Part shown: positions 22,153 through 31,014 of the stretch, in pieces
Numbering within the stretch: the first letter of the stretch is position 1
How the letters are laid out: each line of letters opens with the position of its first letter
Assembly: GCA_026413225.1 (NCBI GenBank)
Contig: JAPMTP010000044.1
Span: 496,001-560,000 of the forward strand
DNA length: 64,000 nucleotides
Source: Otis tarda
Taxonomy: Eukaryota; Chordata; Aves; Otidiformes; Otididae
Direction: 5' to 3'
Notes under the pieces: generated by a model
Databases searched by the model: none
What the model was told of the DNA's origin: nothing
Seen by the model: the letters and a program-made list of their open reading frames with translations, nothing else
Translations under genes and position numbers: made by a program

Positions 22153-23349
22153 ATTTATTGATTTATTCTCTGATCCTGTCTTTGCTCCGTGTCCAGCAAC
22201 TCAGTTGCTGTACCACCCCTTCCCCAGGGTCTGACGGGGGCTGCCACTCCCCCAGAATCCGACTGGGCAACTGCTTCCTCTTTTCCCTCAGTCTGACTTC
22301 CTCTTTTCCAGCGTACACATACACAGCCCTCTCTTTACTCACCTAGGACACTCAAAATTCCAGCCAAACACTACCCACAACTTTTCACTGCAGCACTTAC
22401 ACTCTGGAACAAATACAGGTTTACAAGAGTTATTGTGGTGTAAAGGACACCATTCAGGACCGTTGGGGTCCCACTACAAGGGAACAAAGGAATCTACAAT
22501 GACAAAACACAATAAACTACTACCACGGTTACAAACACACTTTGGATCCAGTTCAATCTTTGCACACAAACAATACAACTCACAGAAAATCGTCTCTCAC
22601 ACTCCTATGTAAGCTCTCTTCGTGCCGACATACAAAGGTGCTCACAGCGTCCACACTCTCATGGACATCCGCACGCTCATAGTGGGCACACAGTCATACA
22701 AGAAACTTCGGAAAGAGGAAAGTCCCCTTGCTTTCTAGCCCACCTCAGAAGAATCTGGGCGACCAGGGGCGGCCAGACAGACCTCATGCCACACACACAG
22801 TCACAGCTTTGCTCAGATTCCCGGGACTCACTCACGCTCTCACAGCACAGGCATTTACACCGTAGAAGGTCCCTCACACAACACAGAATTTTACCACGTA
22901 GCATAGAAGATCACACACAGAGAAATCCTTCACACAAACACTATGGTTCAACAAGTCCAAACCAGTAGCCAATACCAAATGCCTTATTACGACAGCCAGA
23001 AATCAATACCGGCAAAACACGGACTCACTCGATCTACTCCCAAGATCGCTAGCGGCCGCTCTATTGGTCAGCGAGTCCCCAGTTGGCACCCCAAACCAAC
23101 CAACCTGGGTACCCACCCAACGGGGACTATGCTGCACGCCAGACGTCTCTGTGCGATTTACCAGCTGCCCCGGCCACGCGTACGACTTACAGGCCCCTCC
23201 GTTGAACACCCCGTTTGGTCCGCGGCTTCAGGAGGTTGTTGTCTGCTCCCACGGTGAGCGGCTGGCAGCGGAGGCTCCTCCGAGGAAAGTGCTCGGGGCG
23301 CGCCAAGGAGCGTCCGCTCCACAGCTGCTCCCGTAGCCAAGCAGAGAGC
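22153..23349 (-). mobile_element. 5' leader of the gammaretrovirus-like element
   Basis: About 1.2 kb lies between the primer site and gag. It is long for a simple leader, with CA-rich direct repeats (about 22650-22950) and a GC-rich stretch (23040-23340). I see no intact frame. It may hold the packaging region or an insertion. Confidence 0.5.
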
Positions 23350-23367
23350 CTCCTGCCTGGCTCACCA
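23350..23367 (-). promoter_or_regulatory. Primer binding site, tRNA-Arg-like
   Basis: Three bases after the LTR end, the minus strand reads TGGTGAGCCAGGCAGGAG. From memory, 16 of 18 positions match the complement of the 3' end of vertebrate tRNA-Arg(ACG) plus CCA. Position and the leading TGG support the call; the tRNA identity needs a database check. Confidence 0.5.
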
Positions 23368-23370
23368 AAC

Positions 23371-24025
23371 TGACATGCGGAAAACGGACTCCACAATGTG
23401 TAAGACTGTAAAGTAGGTATGTTTATTCAGCACCGGGCAGCGCGGGGGGTAGCCCTGCCAAAACCGTGCCCCCCTGACGCGGCAACTCACTTTGAATTTA
23501 TATATCCAGGTGTTACATATACATGAAGTTCTGTAATTCACCTGTAGATATGCATGACCTATCCCCGCTTCGTATTAAAATTAGTCCCAAGGGGCCATTT
23601 CCATAAACTCCCCCCACCTGCGCTTGCGCATTGCCTCCTGGTGGTGGTCGTCGGGGGTCGTGGGGATGAAGATGAGCTGCTCCTCTTCGTCACCGCTAGT
23701 AACCCTTTGTTTTCGCGCAGACTCGGTTATGCTTTGGTTCTTGTCCAACCCGCAGGGTCGGTTTTAGCTGGTTGTTAAAGGAGGCCCCTCAGCTCTTATC
23801 AGGAACTGCCCATGTGAGGAGGTGCAGGCCTTCTCGCTTCAAAGCACAAAGCAAGGCCCCTGGGTTCTTATCAGGAACTGTCTTGTGAGGAATGCAAGGC
23901 TTCCCCCCCTCGGGTAGTTTTTACAATAGCTAGTTAGTAAAGCATAAAGCATCACATGTGTTAGTATGCACAGCAATAATCAATAAATGCCAGATCTATT
24001 AAAGTTTCTTTAACTCCTTCTCTCA
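23371..24025 (-). mobile_element. 5' LTR of the gammaretrovirus-like element
   Basis: On the minus strand it starts TGAGAGAAGG at 24025 and ends CGCATGTCA at 23371, with TGA..TCA inverted ends. It has TATATAAATT (about 23497-23506) and AATAAA (23422-23427), in the right order for U3-R-U5. It is followed directly by the primer site. Upstream it abuts the minisatellite without a gap. Confidence 0.8.
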
Positions 24026-24863
24026 TGCTGGGAGCTGTAGTGCTGGAGCACGGGGCTCCAGGTCAGCCATGCTGTTCCCGGAGCATGCTGGGAGCTGTAG
24101 TGCTGGGGCACGGGGCTCCGGGTCAGCCATGTTGTTCCCGGAGCATGCTGGGAGCTGTAGTGCTGGGGCACGGGGCTCCGGGTCAGCCATGCTGTTTCTG
24201 GAGCATGCTGGGAGCTGTAGTGCTGGAGCACGGGGCTCCGGGTCAGCCATGTTGTTTCCAGAGTATGCTGGGAGCTGTAGTACTGGGGAAAGGGGCAGCT
24301 CATCGGCCATGTTGTTCCTGGAGCATGCTGGGAGCTGTAGTGCTGGGGCACGGGGTTCTGGGTCAGCCATGTTGTTCCCGGAGCATGCTGGGAGTTGTAG
24401 TGCTGGAGCACGGGGCTCTGGGTCAGCCATGCTGTTCCTGGAGCATGCTGGGAGCTGTAGTGCTGGAGCACGGGGCTCTGGGTCAGCCATGTTGTTTCCG
24501 GATCATGCTCGGAGCTGTAGTGCTGGGGCACGGGGCTCCTGGTCAGCCATGTTGTTTCCAGAGTATGCTGGGAGCTGTAGTATTGGGGAAAGGGGCAGCT
24601 CGTTGGCCATGTTGTTCCTGGAGCATGCTGGGAGCTGTAGTGCTGGGGAACCGTGCTCCTGGTTAGCAATGTTGTTTCCGGATCATGCTGGGAGCTGTAG
24701 TGCTGGAGCACAGGGCAGCTGGTCGGCCATGCTTTTCCCAGAGCATGCTGGGAGCTGTAGTGCTGGGGAACAGTGCTCCGGGTCAGCCATGTTGTTCCCA
24801 GAGCATGCTGGGAGCTGTAGTGCTGGGGCACAGGGCTCCGGGTCAGCCATGTTGTTTCCGGGG
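24026..24863. repeat. 60-bp minisatellite, 14 units, ZNF143/THAP11-like site in each
   Basis: Fourteen units of exactly 60 bases run without an indel, each with a core like GCATGCTGGGAGCTGTAGT. Its complement, ACTACAGCTCCCAGCATGC, matches the well-known ZNF143/THAP11 promoter site (ACTACAAYTCCCAGMATGC) at nearly every position. The unit around 24383 carries ACTACAACTCCCAGCATGC, a full match. Units at 24241-24300 and 24541-24600 share variants (GTATGC, AAAGGGGCAGCT), showing a duplicated five-unit block. Long open frames on both strands arise because 60 is divisible by 3 and are not genes. Confidence 0.9.
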
Positions 24864-24865
24864 AT

Positions 24866-25281
24866 GTTTGTGGAAAATTTAATCTTAGTAATTGATGTCT
24901 AGAAATTGATGATGAAGGAAGAGCTATAACTGAGCTTCTAAAGGAAATGAAGAAAACTGTGCATGTTCCAGTTCAGATTTGGAATGGAACCAATTTAGGG
25001 GAAGTTTGGGAGACTTTATGGGCGGTGATTGGCGTACGAAAATTGGAATAGTTATATTGGGGATATGTGGAGGATTATTAATAATTCCATGTTTAATACC
25101 TTGCTGTACTAAGCTAATACATTCAGTGATGCCTATTGATCCAGAACCAGGGAAAGAAAGAAACCATTCCCTGAAGATAATAAAAACAAAAGAGGATCCG
25201 GAATTAACATCAATTCGGCAAGTGTTAGCACGATTGGAAACAAAAACATGAATTAATACCAACAAAAAGAAGATGGGGGAT
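24866..25281 (+). pseudogene. Retroviral env transmembrane tail
   Basis: A frame from 24979 to 25251 encodes a membrane span (IGIVILGICGGLLIIPCLIP) after GGDWRT, then a cytoplasmic tail ending ARLETKT. Spacing of the span and the proline/cysteine pair resembles gammaretroviral and related Env. The surface subunit and ectodomain are missing; earlier codons in another frame show NGTNLGE. A polypurine tract (AAAAAGAAGATGGGGGA) ends at 25280, just before an LTR. Confidence 0.75.
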
Positions 25282-25970
25282 TGTGAGATATGTTCACCTG
25301 ATTCGTGTTCATGTGAGGCAATACTGGGGTTGCATGGTGAAATGTGACCCTCTCTGTATATGGAATCTTTGATTATCCTGTTTGTTCTTATACAGCCACA
25401 GGCTTAGGGGAAACAGGAAGATGTGTACATAGTTCTATAAGTTTTGTTTAAAGTTATGAACGTCTTTGGGAGGTTTATTTAAGTTATTAAAAATGGGTTT
25501 GGCAGGATTCACTCCTGCCTTGGCAGTTTGACATAATTAAGGATTTTACCTGCTTAACAGCGCTGTTTGCATAAGAAGGACACTTGACAGTGGAGTGAAC
25601 AAAAGGTGGGAAAAGCGGGCTGGGGGCTGATGGCCACGGGCATGTAAACAACCCCAAAGATGGGACCCGCCGCTTCTGTACTTTTAGCCAATGAACACCT
25701 GTATAGTGGCTAGTGGTATGCTCTTGGCCAATCAGTACCTGGCGTGAACGGTGTGAGTAACCAATGGAGTGTAGATTGTGAGCTCCCAAAAAGGAGACAG
25801 GAATGGTGGGGGACCAGGAGAGGTTATAAATACTGTAACTGTGAACTAAGGAGTGTGCGTCTTGGTGGAGCGAAGACTCCGGGCGCACCCAGCGCTGTTT
25901 GCTTGTTTCTATTCAATAAATTGGAAACTATAATTGGAATCCTGTTTTGAGACTCAATTCATTTTTAACA
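25282..25970 (+). mobile_element. 3' LTR downstream of env tail
   Basis: It starts TGTGAGATATG after the polypurine tract and ends TTTTTAACA. TATAAA is at 25825-25830 and AATAAA at 25915-25920. It is structurally complete. It differs from the LTR at 23371-24025, so the two flanks of the minisatellite are different elements, facing away from it. Confidence 0.8.
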
Positions 25971-25974
25971 CTGT

Positions 25975-26148
25975 GCAACCAAAATCTTGCTTTCCACCCC
26001 AAAAATCATACCCAACCCCCCAAAATCCCCACTTTTCACCCCAAGAAACACCCCCCGTGCACCCAAAACCCTGATTTTCACCCCATACATCCCCCCCGCA
26101 CCCCCAAAATCCCTGCTTTTCACCCCAAAAACCACCCCCTCTGCACCT
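25975..26148. repeat. C/A-rich degenerate tandem repeat
   Basis: A loosely repeated unit of the type 'TTTTCACCCCAAAAA..CACCCCC' recurs about five times at intervals of roughly 35 bases. It is low complexity with no coding signal. Confidence 0.7.
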
Positions 26149-27116
26149 GTCGTAGTTCAGCCCCGATCGGGACCAGACTACACAGTCTCTCTCTCGCTCC
26201 CCCACCCTCCGAGAGAACAGGGAGAGATAATATAAGGAAAAATGGCTCGAGGTTTGAGATCAGGACAGGGAGAAATCCTTAAAGTTACCGTCACAGGCAA
26301 AAGAGACTTGACTTGCGGAAAAACACTCATTTATTACTACAAACAGCAGGAGAATGAGACAGAGAATGAGATAACCTCCCCCCACCCCTCCCTCTTCCCA
26401 AGCTTAACATTATCTCTACCACCTTCCCCCCCGAGCAGCACAGGGGGGAAGAGGGAATGGGGATTGCAGTCAGTTCATCACACGATGTTTCATGCCGCTG
26501 CTTCATGCTCGGGGGAAGAACTCCTCGCATTCCTCCTCTGCTCTGTTGTGGGGTCCCTCCCACAGGCCACAGTCCTTCGTGGAACTGCTCCGGCGTGGGT
26601 CATCTCTTCCACGGGGTGCAGTCTCTCCAGAACAGCTGTCCCAGCGGGCCCTCCACGGGCCACAGCCGCCTTCAGGCATCCACCTCCCCCGGTACGGGGT
26701 CCTCCACGGGCTCCAAGTGGATCTCTGCTCCTCCGTGGACCTCCATGGGCTGCAGGGGGACAACCTGCTCCACCATGGTCGTCACCACAGGCTGCAGAGG
26801 AATCTTGGCCAGAGCTGCATTACTCCTCCCCCTCCTTCTTCACTGACCTTGGCGTCTGCAGCCGTTCCTCTCACAAGAAAAGTTCTTCACAACAGGCTGG
26901 CAGACGCGTCTCAGAATCTCTTCACATCATCCATCTCATCTCCTCTCCACTTCTTGCAGCCAGGCTGGGACGAGTCGGGCCCAGTCGGCCGCCGTGCAAG
27001 AGGCCAGAGGGTGAGACCTGCAAAGCCCATGAGGCCTGCGCCTCCCCCTCTGCGCCTCTACCCCTGCTCAGCTTCTTCACATCTTCTCTTCTCTTTTTTT
27101 TTTTCTCTTTTCCCCT
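26149..27116 (-). mobile_element. LTR, family A copy 3, missing its 5' end
   Basis: It carries the ..GAACTACGACA end at 26149 and the GC-rich internal repeats but stops within a T-rich stretch at 27116. About 170 bases of the LTR start seen in copies 1, 2 and 4 are absent. The break coincides with the end of the LTR at 27117. Confidence 0.8.
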
Positions 27117-27474
27117 TGCCGGCTCTCTTCCCAGCTAACCTACCCCGCACGCAGCGGAGCCCTGCCCCGGGGAAAGCAGGGCATCACACAGACACCATCA
27201 AGCCAAGCCTTCAATTTAATGCTGCGCAACACAGGATTAAATACCCGTACACCCGCTACGCACCCGCCCCCTGCGCCCATGCACCTATCTGCGCCCAGCA
27301 CGAGGCAGTGCGTCAGCAAGCCCGCGAATCCTTGCAGTCCGTTCTTCCTGTGCACGTGCAGCCCCGGTCGCAGCCCCTTCCTGCGCACGTGCAGCCCAGC
27401 CCCGCTTGTAGCCTTGTTGCAAGGCTGTAAGTTCTGCCTTGCAACACCCACCAGTTTGCTAACGTTACCCCACA
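27117..27474 (-). mobile_element. 3' LTR of a betaretrovirus-like element
   Basis: On the minus strand it starts TGTGGGGTAACG right after the purine run AGAGGGGGGGAAT and ends GAGAGCCGGCA. A TATTTAA box (about 27232) and ATTAAA (about 27215) are present. At 358 bases it is short and appears complete. It interrupts family A copy 3. Confidence 0.7.
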
Positions 27475-27590
27475 ATTCCCCCCCTCTATGCTAAATCATC
27501 CTGGTCTAATGGCTGGTACTCTGGGGCGGATGCCGCCATAACATAGTTGATCATGGATAGTTGCCTAGTGACCCCTCAATCATAGCATAG

Positions 27591-27997
27591 AATCATAGAA
27601 TCATAGAATGGTTAGAGTTGGAAGGGACCTTCAAAGGTCATCTAGTCCAACCCCCCTGCAAGAAGCAGGGACATCCCTGACTAGATCAGGTTGCTCAGAG
27701 CCTCATCCAGCCTGGCCTTGAACATTTCCAGGGATGGGGCTTCCACCACCTCTCTGGGCAACCTGTTCCAGTGCTCTACAACTCTCATTGTAAAAAATTT
27801 TTTTCTAATATCTAATCTAAACCTACCTCCTTCTAATTTAAACCCATTACCCTTTGTCCTATCACAACAGGCCCTACTGAACAGCTTCTCCCCATCTTTC
27901 CTGTAGGCCCCCTTGAGGTATTGGAAGACTGCTATCAGGTCTCCCCGGAGCCTCCTCTTCTCCAGGCTGAACAGCCCCAACTCTCTCAGCCTGTCAT
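27591..27997 (-). mobile_element. CR1 LINE 3' end inside the env remnant
   Basis: The terminal repeats (inverted ATTCTATG) start near 27591, and the ORF2 C-terminus ([27 protein letters not shown]) is intact to its stop at 27681. The 5' truncation point is at about 27997, next to codons of the env membrane domain. The two are joined in frame, giving a hybrid open frame. Confidence 0.92.
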
Positions 27998-28880
27998 GCA
28001 AGAAACGTAACAATAACAGAAACAAACAAAGCATTATCAAAGCAACTGCTGGGATCGTCAGACCTATAGACACAATATTTCTTAGCCATCTAGGTAAACC
28101 GAACAGGTCTGGAGACCACCCCCAGTCCTTTAGGGCTTTGACGTTGAATACTGACTGGGCAGCACGCGCACGCGTCTTCTCCAAGGCCGAGGAGGCGTTC
28201 TTGCTGAAGTCCAAACAGCAGTAACCCTGGAGACCTAGGACTCCCTCTAGGTCGCTGCAACCGATGCCAGGCCTCGCAAGGGCATAATCTAATGCCAGCT
28301 TCATTTGTGTCAGTCCTTCGTCGTGTGCTGCTAAAGCAGTCGCCAGTTCAGATATGGCGAGGGCTGTGCGGTTGGCGTTCCCAAGAGCCCAACAGGCCAC
28401 GCGCTATGCAAACCTGAGTAGAGTTGGTGTAATGCGTGAACTGCTCCCAGAAGTTAGTCGTTATCACTGGCATTGGAAGACTCACAATCAGGATCAATCC
28501 CACCAGGGTGAGCTGGAGAGCGCCGCGCCGCTCGGTCACCCTGCCGATCCTCCAGCCACAGCTGTACCAACCGGGCCGGGATCCATCGGGTCCCCGCACC
28601 TGTGGAGATACAAGCATACCCTCGTCCCCATATTAGCAGATCAGAGGGACCTTCCCAGCCTGGGTTTTCTGGGAGGCGGTACCAGACCTTTGGAAGTGCC
28701 TTGCCCCCAAACAGCAGCTGACGCGAGGAAAAATGGTTTTGGATAGGGGAAACGGACTGGGGGTCAGCGGACATATGATTCAGTACCACAAGCGCTTCAC
28801 TGACCAAGACCCCCGGCGAACCCCTCTCTCCCCCCTCTCTTAAGCACGTTTGATTAATGATTCTCTGTATCATTTTGTAG
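27998..28880 (-). pseudogene. Betaretrovirus-like integrase end and truncated env
   Basis: First comes the integrase C-terminal domain (LLIWGRGYACISTGAG..RWIPARLV, about 28590-28680). It is followed in another frame by an env start with a hydrophobic leader (LTLVGLILIVSLP). After about 20 residues of surface subunit the frame jumps to the transmembrane subunit: heptads ([18 protein letters not shown]), a CC pair in QGYCCLDFS, and a membrane span near 28010-28090. Most of the surface subunit is deleted. The cytoplasmic tail is replaced by a CR1. Confidence 0.8.
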
Positions 28881-28989
28881 GCAGGTGACCAAGCACGGAA
28901 TGTTAATGATTATACCTAGTATGATGCCTATATCACAATTCCGATTTTAGCCAAGGATAGCAACCACCCAGTTATGCCACACACAAGCT

Positions 28990-30922
28990 TAGCCAATAAA
29001 GTTACTGATCACACGTTATACATAACTGCTAAGCAAAACTACCTTCTAGTAATTTTCTACTACGGCATTCTTCTCCTATTACAGACATAACAACTCCAGT
29101 AACTTTCTTATCTACAAGGCCAGTGACTAGTTTTTGCAAGCCTCTGTTGAAACAAGCCATAAATTCTGCTAACAATGTTTTGTATCTTAAAGCTTCCCTT
29201 CTCATTCCATGGCTTTCTTCCTGAGAGCATGATTGTATCCCTCTCCCAAGGTCAGTTTGCTTTCACTGACACCGTACTGGCTTGAGAAATACCCACATCT
29301 CTCTCTTCTTTGTTTATGAGAAGAGGCTTGTTTCAACGCTTTATCTATTAAAGTCTGCACATATTTCAACACACACGGAATACAGATCAAAATACATATA
29401 TAAAAAGAATGAATAAGCATCCTACAGCTATTTCTAATAAGCTTTTATCAATCCACCAAAAAGATTTCTGAATATATCAAAACCATCACTTTGTTGCAGT
29501 TTTTGTACTCCTTTTTGTAAGTTTTGAATACTTTGTGAATAGATTCCGAATGATCAGACAGATTCATGCAGCAAAGCTCATCAAAATCCTGACAACCATG
29601 ATTTTGTGCTAATAATAAAAAATCTATTGCTGATCTGTTCTGTTACCAACCCGACTTCGCCAAAGACACCGCTGAGCAAGAGGATGATGATCAGCCGGGT
29701 CAGAGCAGAGAAGGGAGGCAGGCACAGCACCTTCAGGGCGTCCCCTGTTGTTAATAACGTGTGCTCTGGGTCCGTCCTCTCTCCTCCGCTCCGAGCCACC
29801 TCTGTTTATACCCTCAGCAGATTCAGTGAAAGAGTAGTGACTAGGTGCTGCTGCATGTGTGGCCAGCACATGCAACAAGGCCTGTCAAATATGTGCTCTG
29901 CAGGCTAACAGCAGTTCTGTTTTGTAAAGTAGCGTAGCGTATAGAATCTACATCAATTAACAGTGTTAACAGTACCGACACAATTGCATGTGTTTACTTA
30001 GCAAGCCAAAAGCCCAATTTATTTAGCCTAGATAACGCCTGGGCACTTGCCACATCAGGTGCAAAGACTGAAGTAGCAATAATTTCACTTGGGTTCCAAA
30101 ACTCTATATTATCTTGGCAATCAGATTCAAAGCTATGTGTACTTTGTTTAGGTCTTTCATGCTGTCTGGATTTTGATATGTGCTCGTGTGATTACACCAT
30201 GCTGTGTCGTTGCAATGTATAGGTCTTAAAGCATTTACAATCATTACCCCTCTAGTAACATTAGCTCCTGAATAGTTAAAGAAAATAGGCAGAAGTCCAT
30301 CTTTACTGATCCCAAAAGTTCCATCTTTTGTAGTTTTAGCACTCAGCACTCGCGGCCGCTGTTGTTTTACACAGAGTTGCCGCCCCACCGCTATCTGATC
30401 TGGCAGATTGACCAAGTATGTTCTGAAAGGCTGTTTGAAGATGACACAGACAGACGAATGGCGCCCCACCCTGTGGCACCAGCCATAGTTACCCACACGT
30501 TTGTTCTTTCCGTGACTGATGTCCATGGAACTGCCACACAGCTTTTTAACAATCCAACGAACACAAGGTGGCTTGGAGCGCTGGTCGTACCCATGGTGCA
30601 GGGATCCACTTGTTCACTGCTCCTGTAGGGACACAAGCGTATCCTTTCCCCCACGTCATAAGAGGGAATGGTCGTTCCCAATTACCTGTTTCCAGATTCT
30701 TATTTTCACTTTTTCTTTTTCTTTTTTTTTTTTTAAACTGGTCATACAACAAAGGATTATTAATTTCCTTTAACATTGTCCATTCAGCGCATTGTATTAC
30801 ATTGACCACATAGGCAGAATCTTGAGGGATTAATCTTTTCACTTATACAAAGCTCGTACCACCACTGTAAGTTCTACAATTTGGGTTGAACCTTCTGCCA
30901 ATTGTACGTCACGATGCCACTT
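28990..30922 (-). pseudogene. Second betaretrovirus-like remnant: RNase H, integrase end, env
   Basis: From the 5' side: an RNase H piece (AEGSTQIVELT, then DSAYVVNVIQCAE), joined by a deletion at a T-rich run (about 30720) to the integrase C-terminus (MTWGKGYACVPTG). A surface subunit fragment (30104-30526) with N-glycosylation sites NYS, NVT, NDT and NHT follows. The transmembrane subunit has CQDFDELCC (a CX6CC motif, about 29580) and a span around 29390-29420. A 270-base LTR interrupts the ectodomain. Frames are broken at many points. It differs from the copy at 27998-28880. Confidence 0.8.
29641..29910 (-). mobile_element. Small LTR inserted in env
   Basis: The segment starts TGTTAGCCTG and ends TTGGTAACA on the minus strand, with perfect TGTTA/TAACA ends and a TATAAAC box near 29810. 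It separates LQNRTA from the [11 protein letters not shown] stretch of the transmembrane subunit. A clean target-site duplication is not seen; the flanks share the related strings AACAGAACTGC and AACAGATCAGC. Confidence 0.6.
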
Positions 30923-31014
30923 AGAATCATAGAATCATAGAATGGTTAGAGTTGGAAGGGACCTTCAAAGGTCATCTAGTCCAACCCCCCTGCAAGGAGC
31001 AGGGACATCCCTGA

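Noticed and set aside
24026-24863. CRISPR-like array
   Set aside because: Units are contiguous with no unique spacers, the genome is avian, and the whole 60-base unit is repeated. It is a minisatellite.
24010-24902. Four long open frames (155-277 codons) across the minisatellite
   Set aside because: They exist only because the 60-base unit is divisible by three and lacks stops in several frames. The products are pure repeats of LFPEHAGSCSAGARGSGSAM type on both strands, with no gene structure.
26149-27474. One composite LTR of 1.3 kb
   Set aside because: The point 27116/27117 separates two elements, each with its own end sequence and TATA or polyadenylation signal.
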